64,000 nucleotides of DNA from Hirudinaria manillensis (GCA_034509925.1 CM067536.1:7670001-7734000); one strand, 5' to 3'. Shown: positions 1-13,960, counted from the stretch's first letter. Notes: a model not told the origin generated them from the letters alone. A program made the numbers and translations.

Positions 1-2
1 TG

Positions 3-2069
3 TCTCTCTGGTTGCTAACAGGATTACCTCCCGCATCATTCAAATCGGGAATCGTCACATTCATTCCGAAGAATAAAGAGGCCTCGACTCCGAGCGACTA
101 TCGACCTATCACTGTAGGTCCGATTATGGCGCGTCTCTTCCATCGTATCCTTGGAGGTAGAATGTTGGGGAATTGGCCCCTGTCATGGAGACAAAAAGCT
201 TTCTGTCCGGGGGATGGCATTGCACAAAATCTCTTTCTCATCAAATCAATAATTCAAAAAAAGAAAGAACAAATCCAAAAACTTAACCTGACATTTGTCG
301 ACGTCACCAAAGCTTTCGACTCAGTATCCCATAAATCTATCCTCAGGGCTGCTGCCAGACTCGGCACTCCACCTCTCCTCTTAAACTACCTGGCGGAGCT
401 GTACAAAGAAAGTGAGGTTCACTTTAAAGCAGAGGGAGTACTTAGTAGAGGGGTACAGGTGAAAAGAGGAGTTCGTCAAGGAGACCCGATGTCCCCCCAC
501 TTATTCAATGCGGTCATGGATATGATAACCAGCGAACTGGACCAATCAATTGGTGTCACGGCTGGCAGAAATTCAGCGATCAGATGCAATTATATTGCAT
601 TCGCTGATGATCTGGTAATGATGTCAACAACTGACATCGGAATGAAGAAGTTGATGGAGCAACTTGAAACGGCAATGGGCAGCGCAGGACTTAAAATCAA
701 TCCAAACAAGTGCGCCACACTCCGAACCGAAACTCATTGCAAGGAAAAACGCTGGATAGTCAATCCTACACCCTACATTAAATTTCAATCACAGGATATC
801 AAAGCAATAGACGTCTCAGAGACCTACAAATACCTGGGGATACAGATTGGAGTTCGAAAGCAGCCAGTGTCGATCGGTTATGAAATTCAAAAGTCTCTCA
901 ACTCCATTTCAAAAGCACCAATTAAGCCGTGCCAACGCCTATATATTCTAAAAGTCCATCTGATACCAAGCCTCGTTCACAAACTTACCTTTGGCGAGGT
1001 CAACCTCGGTTCTCTGAGTTCCTCAGATACCGCGATTAGGAAAGCAACAAGGCATTGGCTTCATCTTCCAAAGGATGTCCCAAAGCCATTTTACCATGCT
1101 CCCGTCAAATCCGGTGGTCTGGGAATTCTCCCACTTAAACAATGGGTTCCCCGGCTCAGAATAAATAGATTGACAGAGATCTTCTCTGAGACAGGTAGTC
1201 GTAAAGATGAATTCCTGTTGGATGTTCTTAGGAACAACACCCTGATCATGAGAGAATTCCGGAAATTTGGAACGTCGGAGGCAAAACAATCAAAACCAGA
1301 TTGGAAAGTGGCGGCATCAGAGAGCCTATACAAAACAGTGGACGGTTATGGATTAAGATCATTCACCAGAGGAATTGGAATGAGTGATTGGATTTCAGCA
1401 GCGGTCCCAAGAATTTCATCTGGCCAATATATCAAATGCATAAAGGTCCGAGCGGCTGCCCTTCACTGCAGACTCCGAGCGTCAAGATGGAATCCTCTGG
1501 CTTCAAGGAGATGCGGTGAGGGCTGCAATTCTTTCGAATCGCTGGGCCACATGATCCAGAGATGCCCGAGAACTGATGGCCCAAGACATGAAAGACACAA
1601 CGCTGTCGTTAGGGAATTAGAACGGGAACTACGAAAAAAGGGCTATACTACGGTAACAGAGCCCCGTATTCCCACAGAAAAGGGACTCAAGATTCCTGAT
1701 CTGTGTGCCTGGAGAGGTGACCTCTACATAGTGACTGATGTTGCCGTGACATCCGATGATTATGATTTAGACAAGTGTCATGAGAGCAAGGTTTCAAAGT
1801 ACGACCTTAAAGATGTTCATGATTGGATGTTGAGGAATGCCCCAGGCGGCGTCCAAAGAATGCTTCCGAAGGTTGGCGCCTGCGTTTGCAACTGGAGAGG
1901 AGTCATGAGTGCAGAATCATACAGATTCTGGAGAGAGTGCGGCGCTTCGAAGACGAGTTTAATGTACGTTGTGCTCTCGGTCCTCAGCCACAGCTACAAA
2001 ATCTGGAGGGCTCACAGGTGCCCACTTCCGAGGGCAATCGCACTTTCTCGGACTGCGAATTCTCAATGA
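3..2069 (+). mobile_element. R2/R4-type non-LTR retrotransposon, 3' part of ORF (reverse transcriptase plus restriction-like endonuclease)
   Basis: The frame is open to the left edge, so the N-terminus lies outside the window; residues are counted from base 12. Seen: reverse transcriptase core with the FADD active site (residues 197-200), preceded by a GVRQGDPMSPHLF block and by a DVTKAFDSVSH block. Near the C-terminus are a CCHC knuckle (C-x3-C-x7-H-x4-C, bases about 1510-1565) and then a P-D-x12-D endonuclease signature (residues 562-576). This RT, CCHC, PD..D order is known from the R2/R4/NeSL group, which nick a specific site and prime reverse transcription there. The ORF has no internal stop or frameshift, so the copy looks young. 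It is followed by a short 3' UTR and an (AAT)n tract. The Dong (R4) family is known to sit in TAA repeats, so R4/Dong is my favoured assignment, but R2 is not excluded. Confidence 0.9.
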
Positions 2070-2236
2070 CATTGGCAGTTGACGTTACTCGGCGCGTTCG
2101 ATCGTGATTTCACCTTCTGACCGAATGTCCAGGGTGATCTCGGGCCCTAGTGCGGACACTAAACTTTGGAGAGGCCGTCGGAATATTGTTGTTTGTGTTT
2201 TGGGTGTGAGGCCGAGAAAATAAATAAAAAAAAAAA
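2070..2236 (+). mobile_element. 3' UTR of the non-LTR element
   Basis: Non-coding sequence between the retrotransposon stop and the (AAT)n tract, ending in an A-rich stretch with AATAAA-like words. It contains the 13-mer CCAGGGTGATCTC (2129-2141), which recurs in reverse complement at the right edge of the window (63970-63982). Confidence 0.6.
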
Positions 2237-2394
<158 letters not shown>

Positions 2395-2659
2395 TTAAAC
2401 GATAATTAATTTTATTTGGGCTTGATGTGTTGTGACTGCCTGTGATCCCTTGTTGGGATCTGGGGTCACTGTTTTCCGGCGGAGGCCGTGATTGTGAATA
2501 AACGAATAATAATAATAATAATTTGTGGGTGTTGACCCGCTGGGAATTCCAGAGAATTGATTTTATTTTGTGACTCACGTCACGTAGGCTAGAGTCAAGA
2601 ATGGGCTACAAAATATTCTATTCATAATTTATCTTCGATAATTCTTTTGCTAAGAATAG

Positions 2660-2683
2660 TAATATTATTATTATTATTATTGG

Positions 2684-2765
<82 letters not shown>
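2660..2765. repeat. (ATT)n microsatellite
   Basis: About 35 ATT units with one interruption (GGC) near the left end. A shorter (AAT)n lies at 2506-2522. Confidence 0.95.
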
Positions 2766-2880
2766 GTTGTGCTGTTAACTATTTCCGCTAACCTTGTTGT
2801 TGTTGATGCTGACGAAACACAAAATGTGGACCAAAATATGAAAACCACACGATTGCAGAATACCCTATTCAACCTTTAGC

Positions 2881-4640
2881 TACAAAAACTTTTATACAAA
2901 CATTCTTTAGGAGGGAAAATGTAACCTAAACCCTTACCCTACTCAATCGCACCTTGATCCCGTGTTGACCCCTGCCCTGGCCTAACCTGACCTAGAAGGG
3001 GTAACCCGACATCTCACCAGCACAACTTTATACATTTATTGTCCCTTTTTTTTTAATAATCCTTTTTGATTTTGATGACAATCTTATACGCCAGTCAGAT
3101 CTAATGATAATGCTGTCAGGGGAAGTTAATAGTAAGCGTAGTCATAGTCGTCGTCATCATCATCATCATCTCCTAAACCTAATCCGAAAGAAAGGGCCCA
3201 TTATTTTTTTAAATCTTATGATTATTTTATCAGGATAATTAATCAGTCGTACTTGTCGTCGTTGTCGCCATCATCATCGTCGTCATCGTCCAAGCCCAAC
3301 GAAAGAAACGGTCCGAGAGTATGTTGCACAAGCAACAATTGGCTTCTAATCCTTCCTTGACAAAGGCCGTTACGCTCCGTTGATTTGAATTCACAAAACT
3401 CTGACAATCTCAAACCCTATCTTCGTTACATAATATCAGCCCAAGAATATTATGACTAAGAGTGACACGAAATATTATGAAACGTAAAGTGTGAAATATT
3501 ATGGATAGGGTAAAATCATTGCGATAAAGATTATCGTGATTAAAATAAATTTATAAAACTTATCAAGATAACGGTCTGAAAATGTTGGCATTTAATTACA
3601 GGAAATTTTGTAAAAGGATGATGACGATAAATGTGACGACGACGATGACGATGCCCGCTTCCTTCAATGAAACAACACGGCGTTGTCAACACTTAAAAAT
3701 GGTTTTACATAAATTCAGTCTTTGATAAATCAACTTGAATAATAATTTTTAAACAAACATCCGCTAGTCCTATTTGTCAAATGGTATTCGATTACATATT
3801 TCTATTGCTATCGCCAGAGGAGCTGTGGTTATGCCATCATCGAAAACAGCTACATATTTCTTAATTTATTTTACTTCTAAAGTACCACCATATTTTTTTA
3901 ATATACGAGCAACTATAAAGTATTTCAAAATAAATTCGCATAAAATAAGATCAGAATAGGAACATCTGAGAGCTTTATCTTGCTCAACTTGTAGCTTTTA
4001 CATAGCTACAAATTCTGCAAACCGGTCAATTAACATTGTTAAATAAATTTATTAAATAAATAGACGCAAAGAAAATGCTTCAAAATGGCATCTATTCTTA
4101 ACGTTAATTTCATAAACAGCCTGCAGAGATTAATAGGGGACATTAAGATGCACAATTTGACTTGCATATTTGATATGAAACACAGGCCACAAGATTCTAG
4201 CTGCATGCCTTTGAGAGGAGACATTGTTCTAACTTTTATCCTGTTTCGAGCTCCGTGTCTGTCGCTTAAAATAAGGCAATGAATTTATTTCTATTTTATT
4301 TAATTTTGCTTAAAATGCCGGCATTGTTGAGAAGGAATAACGTTTGGTTGCTTTTTGTTTTTCCAGACGATCGCCATATTTGACTTTCGTTTGCACTTGG
4401 CTGTTTTATGCGGCCGAGTATTGTTGTAAAACTCTGTTTGCAATATTTTTGTAATTATTAAAAATTATTAACAGGGTAGGTTGTTTTGTCCGGGCCGGCC
4501 GTATCACTGCTTTTTATTTTAAATTTTAGCAGTTTCAGATGCATTTCCTACTTTCAGCAATTAAGTGATTCATCGCTATTTTGCAATCATTTTCAACGTC
4601 AGCTGAATATCAGTTAATCGTTTAATTGTATTTTGCTACA
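2881..4640. other. Spacer upstream of adducin
   Basis: AT-rich sequence with short (CAT)n and (GAC)n runs near 3150-3300 and 3620-3655. I see no convincing exon. The 3' part (about 4300-4640) probably contains the promoter and a non-coding first exon of adducin, because the first coding exon starts behind a good acceptor (TTTTGCTACAG, ending at 4641). I could not place the transcription start. Confidence 0.4.
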
Positions 4641-4663
4641 GGCCCGGTTGAGAATCAATAAAA

Positions 4664-6843
4664 ATGAACGGTCCTACTTCGTCCAAAAAGTACATAGACA
4701 GCATCGGTGAGACATTTTAAAGTCTTTGCATGTATTTATTTTGTCGCTAAATGGACCAACAAGCTAACTTTCTCCACGTTAAACGATTTGCTTTGGTAAG
4801 AGCTGCCCAAAATGCTTTTTCTGCAAAAGTAGTTTATCTCAAAGAAGTTTGTTTGGATGGTTGCACTGAGGACTTCCTGAAATAAGTCAATGTTGAGGAA
4901 AGAAAACAACTCAAATAAAAATAAAGCTTTTAGCTCAAGTAATTAAACTGCACAGTTTGCTTGGGCTTTAGGTACCTCAAAGAAAATTTGGCTTTGAGAT
5001 GTATTTGTTATTATTATTTTATTCCTACAGTTTCATTAACAATTCAGTAATCAAAGTTATTTGAAAATTTTCCTATAGTGCACTATGTATTGCTAATTTT
5101 GCCACTTTGTTTTATTTATTATTTTAAATTTATTCTTAATTACTTTTAAGTCTATCTATTCTTTTGAGCTTATTCGGTTTATGAATATCGAATCTTTTGG
5201 CAGATGTGAACAGCCCGGAATACCTCAGGGACCAGTTCAGACCGGCCGAGGTGAAGCAAGACGTCCGACAGATGGCCGAGAGGAAGAGGGTCAACGAGAT
5301 CCTCAAGAGCAAGCAGTTCCGCGACGAGCTGGAAGACGTCGTCGTGGACAAGATCAAGTCCACGTCGCCCGACAGGGCGTCGATTCTCGCCCTCCAGCAG
5401 ATGTCCGAGCTCATCCTGCCCCAGGCCAAACTGAGGCACGGACCGGTCTACGGAAGAGGTTGGACATTCAGACCTTGTAGACAGAAGGTGTTTTCAAAAA
5501 ACAGTGTTTTTGGCTGCCGAATTTGAAAAGGAGAAGTTTAGTTTAGGTTTAGGCTTCAGTCCCCTCAAACCAGTCATGAATTATACTTAAGTTAAGTTAA
5601 GTTAAGCCCCAGCATTGTGTAACCTTTGATCTTTTAGTTGGGTAATAGTCATATCTGTAATTTGAAAATTTAATGATTGTTTAGTAATTGCACTGCTGCT
5701 AAAGAAAGATAATTGTCTGAAAATTGCTGCTATTGTTACAGCAGTGATGGTGGAGGTGATGATAGTGATCATATTTTTTCATTGTAACCGGTTGTCTTAA
5801 CGATGTCGTTAGGTGTATTGTTATCACTTATGCATAGATATACTTTTGCTTATGCAGATATACATAGATATTTACACTTTTGTCTTTTAAACATGCCTTA
5901 ATCTCCATAATCAAATCCAACACTTAAATCACACCATCATCTAAGATCTTAGCAGTCTTGCACTCGTGATTGCTCTGTTCGTGTCGAGCATTGTCGAGGT
6001 AGGAATTGAACTCCAGACCTTCGAATAACCTCACGTCAACCTTAACCCAGGTTTGGCTCCCGTTGCGCCGATAGCCGACTTGAGCAGGGAAGACGGCATC
6101 AACTTCGAGAAGGGCGAGAAGCAGTTGAGGAACAAACTCGCAGCCTGTTATCGTCTGATCGACCAGTATCGCTGGAATCAGCAACAGCACGCGACCTACA
6201 TTTCGGTGAGTGGTGACGAAACTTTGGACTTCCACTTGATCTCTCAGAGGATCTCTCTCGAGATTCTGAGATCCTATACGTTAGGCAGACTCACCGTAGA
6301 CATGCATAGGTATATACAGAGGTTGACTCATGCTAGTTGTGGATTTGTGGAACTCGTTTAGTGTTTATTGAGAGGTTAATAAGTTTAAGCTGTGCATTTT
6401 TGTTCTTTATTCCTTCTTCAATCATTCATGATCATCTTGTCTTCATCATCATCATCATCATCATTGTCATCTTCGTCGTTGTCATCATCATCAACTTGGC
6501 AGTCATCAAGAAGGTGTTCTATTTCAGAAATGATTGCTGGCCAAAACATCAATTTGGCAAATTCATATTTAATTGCAACTTCAGTCTAAAATCCTTGCTG
6601 CTCAATTTTCTTCTGTTGATCTGCATCTTCATTGGTCATCATCATCATCATCATCAACACCATTATTATAAAAATCATCGTCATCATCATCGTCACTATG
6701 ATGGGATCTAAATTGCTTATAAAGCTAACCTGTATTACTAAGCTCCAATCAGTTTTTCTTTGTCTTTTCATCTCTAAATGTGAGAATAATTTGAGCCAAA
6801 CTATTTTTAGACTTCACATGCATATGATTTATTACGTGGTCGA

Positions 6844-6877
<34 letters not shown>

Positions 6878-9800
6878 TAATGAGTTTTAATTGTATCGTT
6901 ATGAGAAACTTTTTTTATCCATTAAATTATTTTATTAGATTATTTTATATGATCTCTTAATTGAAACAAATCTGAGTTTAAATGTAGGCTTTATAATTGT
7001 TTATTAATGGAAATTGTTAAAACTCCATATTCCCATTCAGGCACGTTTGGGTCACAACCAACTGGCTTTCCTCATCTCCCCTGGGGACGTACCATTTTCT
7101 GGCCTGTCGGCTTCCGGCCTCATGACCCTGAACGAGGAGGGTCGGCCCATTTCTGGAGGGAAAGGGGTGGACGAAGTGGCAGCCGTGCTCCATGCAGCCG
7201 CCTACCTGGCCAAGGAAGATGTCAAGAGCGTCCTACTCCTCAGGTCCACTGCCGCAATTTTGGTGAGTCGACGGTGATTGGCAGATCCGGTTTATTATTA
7301 TTATTCTTTTATTTATTATTAGCAGATCTGGTTTATTATTATTATTATTATTTATTATTAGCAGATCTGGTTTATTATTATTTATTATTAGCAGATCTGG
7401 TTTATTATTATTTATTCTTTTGTTTATTATTCAATCAACATTAATGGTTTATTCTTCTCCACAACTAAGATGGCCTCCCTGGGTTCAGCCCTACTCCCCC
7501 TCAGTCGCGATGCCATCGTACTGGGCAGGGTCCCGTCCGTGGAATTGAATTCAGAAGATGATGTTGCCAACCAATTGGCTGCTGCTTTCCAGGCTGCTGA
7601 CAAGGTTTGGTAGCCATCAAAATATTACTTTTTATTTAAATTTTAATTCAATTATATTATTATTATTATTATTTAGATTTTAATTCAATTATATTATTAT
7701 TGTTATTATTGTTATTATTATTATTATTATTATTATTCCCTTATCTGTTCAGCAATTTACTTAGGATTAGACAAGATAATTTTTGGTCAAAAAATATCAA
7801 AAACCAATCAAAAGGATGCACCTGATTAACGTGAATGTTAGCATAATTCGTTGTCAAGGCTATCGAAGCGTTGACGTCGTTGCCATTGACGACCGATGCC
7901 ATCGTTTCAGGCCGTCCTCATCAGGGGCATCGGTGCCCTCGTGGTCGGGGCATCGGTCGAGGAGACGTTCATAACTGGTCGTAAACTCGTCGGAGCCATG
8001 GAGACTCAGGTAGGGTCATCTGGATCTTGTTTAGGTTGACTCCTGGTGTTCTAGGACACGATGTTGTTAATTGATGCTATTATTATTGTTATTATTATTA
8101 TTATCATCATCACCTTCATCATTATTCTTATTATCGTTAGTATTATCGCATTTAACTAATTCGCATTAAATAATATCCGGCTCGACCATGTAGTTGATCC
8201 TATCCCTCTCTTTCAGTTGAAGGTGAGCCACGTCGGACTGGAAAACCTGCACCTACCATCAGAGGAAATGCAGAGGAAGTTGTTTGCGTCTGCAGTCAGG
8301 AAGCAGAAGAAGGATGAGCTGGAGTTTGAGGCTCTCATGAGACACCTGGAGAATGCCGTGAGTCTTTTCGTTCTTCAAAAACGTTCCTATGCCTTTCTCA
8401 GATCTGGCCGTTTGTTGGATCTTGTTGTCTTCTGATCCTTGGCATGCTAATAGCATTTCAAATTTAGAGTTCAATTTTACAACAATCACGTGACTTTGCC
8501 AGGGTCATTGCACCGGATACCTGTTTCGAGAGTCGCTCTTTCGAAAGGTCGAGAGGTCGGACAAGGTCAACGCCGAGGTCGAACTTCCCCCGACCGTCGT
8601 CTCCCTGGGACTGCCCGAAGAAGAGGACAAGTAAGCGAGAGTTTGTGCGGTCATCGTCGTGATTATCATAATTTATGCCGGCGATCACGATAACGATGTC
8701 GATTGTCTTCTGTTCTGCGCATCGTAGGCCCCGAGAGAAGAAGCCCCAGTCTTTTGCCGAGTACTTGAACTCCCCGAACACGTACAAGAAGGAGGAACTG
8801 GAAGTGGACTCTGGAACTCCCTACCACAAGAAGATCACCAAGGTATGGATGATTGCAGATGGGTGGATGGATGGATTGATGGAAGAAGGACATTTACCAT
8901 AGATGCTAACTATAGTATACATTAAATTAATTAATTAACTTAACTAAATTAATTAACTTAATTAATTAATTAATTCGTCATCGCCAATGACAGTGGGTGC
9001 CAGACGCCTCTCCGGCCGGCAACCTCATAAAGATCGACAATCCGAACCAATTCGCACCCGTCGGTGCCGACACGAAGGAACTGAAGGCCACCATGAAGAA
9101 GGTTTGTCGTCCAATCACGTCGACGCGTTAGAAGTTCAAACGAATAAATTATGCTAATCGACTTACAACTTTTGAAAGCCCGAGCGACTTAAAGCCGGAA
9201 GTCGACCGTTAATGGGACGGAAGACGATGAAGATTAACTCACGAGCATGAATAATTAATTAATTAATTGTCCTAAACTCCGCCCATTACCATGGCAGATA
9301 TGCAGGGAGTACTACGACGAGAACATAACCGCAGGTCCGCAGTCAAAGATCCTCGGTGGTCTGACTTGGGACGAGGCACAGAAGATCAAGGTCTGTCTTT
9401 TTGTGACGATCCTCTCTTCTTTGAGCGTGGGACTTAGCGAATGTTTATTTTTATCGCCAGATTGTTATTTAATGAGCACTCAAACAAGATGCTGAACGCG
9501 ATTGAACATTAAACAAGTTAATATAAATAAAATAAACTCAAAGGTTTTTTATAACAATAATCTAAAAACAAAAATTGAAAAAACATTCCACTATTATTAT
9601 TATCATCAATTATTGCTGTTATTATTAAAATTCATATATCCCATCGTTACTATTACTATTGTTATTATCATTAATTATTACTGTTATTATTATTATTATT
9701 AAAATTCACATATCCTATCGTTCCCCTGACCTTAACCTTTCAAACCTTCATACCCCCCCACCACCCAGGAAGAGAACACAACCTCCGAGACCGTGATCGT

Positions 9801-12169
9801 GGTCGGTGCGGCTTCGAGGGGCATCATCCAGAAGGGACACCTGGCACAGGGCAACCTGTACAGGACGTACTACGCACCGAATCCGTTCGCCAATGTCACG
9901 GAGGACGAAGTCGATGCGTACAAGACGGAAGTCGGGATGAAGACCAGCAGTGGTGAGATTGTAATTATTATTATTATTATTATTAATGTTATTGTTGTTA
10001 TTATAATCTAATCATTATTATTACTGTTATTATCACTACTGTTATTATTATTAGTGGTATTATTATTGGTAGTAGTATCACTTGTTGCTATTGCTTATTC
10101 ATGAATAAGCTATTATTATTCATATAAAATTATTATTATTATTATTGTTATTATTATCATTATTATTATTTGTTCCAGCATTTTACAATATATTTGTATT
10201 TGTTGCTGATTGCTCAAGAGCCATGGAATATTTGTTCTGTGCAGTCAGTCTACAGAAATCAATCGCATAGTTAGCAACACCTCCCCTCGTAGCCATAGAA
10301 ACCAAACCCCGCCTTTTTTCCCCCAGACTCCTCCCACATCGTACACTACGGCGAGGACCCCGACAGCCTCGTGCCGGGTCCGGACGGTCGCCTCGTCTCG
10401 ACGGAGGAGAGGATGAAGCAGGTGAAGCAACAGCAGCAGCAGCTCGCGGTGGAGTCGTCAGCAGTCGAGGAAGTCAGCGACGTCGGGGAGGAGGAAGGTG
10501 AGTCGTGTGATTGGACGAAGTTGTCCTCGGTGACGTTGTCATTGGTCAGCATCGTTGCAAGTGTTGGGTCTGCATCGCTGACCCTCGTGTTTTGAGTTTT
10601 GTAAGAACTTTGTTTGCGCATCGTTTTTGTTGCGTATTTGTTGACTAATGTTTTGTTTTTGTCATGCCTGCGAGTTAATCTTGTGCTTTTAACTTGTTAT
10701 GTTAATTTATTACGTTAATGTCTCATCTCTTATGTTTGAATTTGAGTTGTTATATAAGTGGACATCCAATGTGATCTTGTATCGATAGCCTGCACCACCA
10801 GGTATATACGTGTATACATACATATCTATACAGTATATAATACAATATCGTATACCTCCACATCTATTCGTGATCACTTTTATTCTATCGTAATCTGTAT
10901 CCTAACTTTGGAATCTTGTGGCCAATGATACTCAGCCACCAAAAAGAAGCAGGTACTTCAACAACAACAACAACAACAACAACAAACCCTCGAGGGTTCC
11001 AAGTCAGTCGTTTCCAATGTTCAGAGCCACTCGACCAAAGGTGATGCCTCGTGCTTTTAATGAGCTTTCTATTTTCATCTGCTTTTTATCATCATCATCA
11101 TCACCACCGCCATCATCATTATCATCATCACTATCATCATGACCAATATCATTGTTATCATTGTGACCCTATTGGATCATACACTTGCTGATCCAATAGG
11201 CCTAACTGATCCTAACTAGACAGAACAAAATATTTCTCTTGGCTCTCCTTCACCAGAAAATACTTGATAATAATTCTGTGTATCCGGTGTTGTTGCGTGC
11301 ATGCGATAACCCCTTGACCCCTGCTGCTTTGCTTTGTTTTGTCTTTCGTCACTTTGTTTTTGTTGCGACTGATATGTTTACAGCTTTTGTTAACCAGTTT
11401 TGTTTTTATGATTATTATTGTTTTTATTTATTATTTATTTATTTGTTTGTTTAAATTTAATTAATGGTTTGATCTTTACCAGCTTTGAGCTTTCTAAACC
11501 TTTCTTTAGTATTATTGATATTATTACTATTATTTTTTTTTTTTCATTATTGCATTAAATGAATTTAAGTAGGTTAAAACGATTATAAACAAATTCAAAA
11601 ATTGCTCCACTTTTAGGCTGTATACTTTTTAACTCAATCATGCCATGTTATCATGTGGAAGTAGTTTAACTGATTAATTAATAATTACTTGATATCCATG
11701 CATACATATTAATAACCCATGCATACATATTAATAACCCATGCATACATATTAATAACCCATGCATACATATTAATAACCCATGCATACACTAATCTGAA
11801 CCAATCATCTTCAGGTCAAGACCAACTGCCCACGTCTCCTGCCAAATCTTTCTCCAGCGGGGAAGGAACGGCACCGGAAGCGGCCAGTGGAACCGAGGTC
11901 GGTTTGGATGATGATGATGATGGGAGGATATATATATATATATATTTTTATTTATTATCATTATTATTAATATTAGCATTATATATATATATATATATAT
12001 ATTTTAAATATAATATGTGAGAGGTGATGTGACTCATAAGTGTCAAAGGTGACGATTTCGACGCCACTTTCAGAGGAGCGAATTGGAATCATCCGGAACG
12101 GAGGAGAAGAAGAAAAAGAAGAAGGGATTCAGGATGCCTTCATTCTCCAAGAAGAAGGACAAGAAGTGA
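4664..12169 (+). CDS. Adducin (membrane-skeleton protein), complete, 16 coding exons, 710 aa
   Basis: Adducins cap actin barbed ends and recruit spectrin under the plasma membrane. Coding exons: 4664-4706, 5204-5458, 6051-6205, 7041-7262, 7470-7604, 7911-8009, 8217-8357, 8503-8630, 8728-8842, 8994-9101, 9298-9390, 9769-9952, 10327-10497, 10936-11040, 11815-11897, 12074-12169. All phases match and the sum is 2133 nt. Recognition rests on the N-terminal block (RDQFRPAEVKQDVRQMAER, exon 2), a class II aldolase-like head (about residues 100-370), the neck/tail block EYLNSPNTY ... IKIDNPNQF ... AGPQSKILGG, and a C-terminal MARCKS-like basic end, KKKKKKGFRMPSFSKKK. In that end Ser702 lies where vertebrate adducins carry the PKC and calmodulin-regulated Ser. 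Length fits the family (about 700-740 aa). Odd: the head is divergent and lacks the HIH metal ligands. Exon 14 has nine consecutive CAA (Gln) codons. Confidence 0.93.
7280..7425. repeat. Imperfect tandem repeat in adducin intron 4
   Basis: Four copies of a unit starting GCAGATCTGGTTTATTATTA and continuing with a variable ATT run (about 30-50 nt each), just after the donor at 7263. The first copy reads GGCAGATCCGG. Confidence 0.85.
11696..11790. repeat. 21-bp minisatellite in adducin intron 14
   Basis: Between four and five head-to-tail copies of CCATGCATACATATTAATAA plus C, nearly identical. The array ends about 25 nt before the acceptor of exon 15 (11815), so it overlaps the usual branch-point region. 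Confidence 0.95.
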
Positions 12170-13019
12170 AAGACGAGGATTCCGTCTGCAAAAAAACGGC
12201 GGGAACTTTTCATCGATTATTTCATTTAAAAAAATGCTTGCAGACAAAATGCTCTCTGGCGTACCCTTTGTGCATCTAGAGCAGATGACGTAGATTGATG
12301 ATGGTAATGATGACGACGCCGTGATGATGATAATGATGATGGTGATGATAATGATTGTAGATGGGATGGTCGTGGTTGATTTTTGTCTATTGATTGATTG
12401 ATTGATTGATTTTTTTGTGACTCGAAGATTTTAAATTTCAGTGTGACGTTTAAAATAGAGTTATGAAATCATGTGCTTCTCGTGTGGTCCATTCTCGTTT
12501 TGAGTTCATCGCCGGCGACATCATTACTAATCACCATTAATGTTGTTGTTATTATTATATATTATGTTGTTATTATTAATTATTATTATTATTATCATTA
12601 TTATTGTTGTCATTATTAATATTAATATTATTAGTTGTAACACTAGTGATGATATTGTTGCAAATGTTGTTGTTAAGCATCATTGTTGAAATCTTTGTTG
12701 TTGTATTGTTATTATTATTATAATAATTATTATTATTATTATTATTAATAATATTATTATCGTTGCTTGAGTTGCAAAGAGTAGTTTGTAAATCTGCCTG
12801 CATGGATTTAGAGGTAATCACTGCTGCTATCACCGTTGCCGCTTGGCTCTCATCATCATCATAATCATCAATAATAGGCACCTTGTTATGTGCTTGTTAT
12901 TACGTAAGCTTATAATTAATAATAATGTTGTGGCTTTGATGGCAGTGATGATAATGATGGTGGTGCGATTGTGACAGTGATTATGATGACGACAGCCTAT
13001 CAACGTTCGGCTAATTTCC
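12170..13019. other. Adducin 3' flank, microsatellite-rich
   Basis: The adducin 3' UTR must begin here, but I see no clear poly(A) signal to place its end. Beyond it are (GAT)n, (GATT)n (12388-12410), and long mixed ATT/GTT runs (12540-12770). The Asn-rich minus-strand ORFs are translations of these repeats. No gene seen. Confidence 0.5.
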
Positions 13020-13960
13020 GGCACCTACATTCTCCATGCTTTCGTTCCGTGTCGGCCCGGATGCGGCCCGGCCCCGATACAGCCTCTTAAGTGGAGCGCG
13101 AGGCTCCCTAAGGCTCGCACGATTTTCGTCCTAACGCTTATTTTTTATGTTTTGCTTTCACGTTACTTATATTTATTATTAATTATTACTTATATTTGTT
13201 ATTAATTATTACTTATAATTTGTGCTTGTCGTCGTCTGCTTAATTTTCCAGATCAACTTTTCTTGCTATACATTTACCTGGGCAACGTTACTGAGTGCCT
13301 GCGTGCAGGTGTGAGTTTATTTGTACGCTCGCTGTCCGCACTTAGATTAATCCCTAAGGGGGGTGATGGACTTGAAGGTGTGTAGGAACGATACTGAAAC
13401 AGTGTCGCACCACGGTTCCCTGGGTGCTTTCAAGTACACAGTCTTGAGATTGGGTTATTGCTGAAGCATATAGCACTGAATGATAACGTTATTATCGATC
13501 CGTAACAAGTGATAGGACTATTATTGACGCGTGATGTCGGATGATAAGGTTGTCCCGCTGCCAGTCAGGGTGTTGTTTCCACGTCAGGGATGAATATCTT
13601 CAACTGTGAATACGTGGGTTGCATGTGGCAGAAGGTGGGAGCCCGCGTATAGTTGGTCAACCGCGTAGGAATTGAAGCGCTGATCGGTAGTCGTAAATTT
13701 CGAAAAGTTTGTTTTGAGTCCGTTGCGACGAAAACGTGATGCCGACGCAGGTAGGAAGCTGCTTGTATCTCACCGGTGGCTCATAGTGAACAGAAGTTTA
13801 TTTAAGAGTGGGAATTTGATAAGGGGGGTTGTCCCCATTGGTTGACTGAAGGTGATTTCCCGTGGTAGAGCTTCGTAATGGTTGGGCTTTGGTTACAGTT
13901 TTGGCCGACAACAAGGAGCGTAATTTTATGGTCGGCTGGTTTTTATTTTATTTCCAACTT
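13020..13960. other. Higher-GC non-coding segment of unknown nature
   Basis: After AT-rich flanks the base composition becomes mixed, with words such as GCGGCCCGGCCCCG (13062-13075), but no ORF of note exists on either strand and I see no exon-like block with splice signals. It could be a non-coding exon, a degraded mobile element or the 5' UTR of a retroelement. I could not assign it. Confidence 0.3.
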
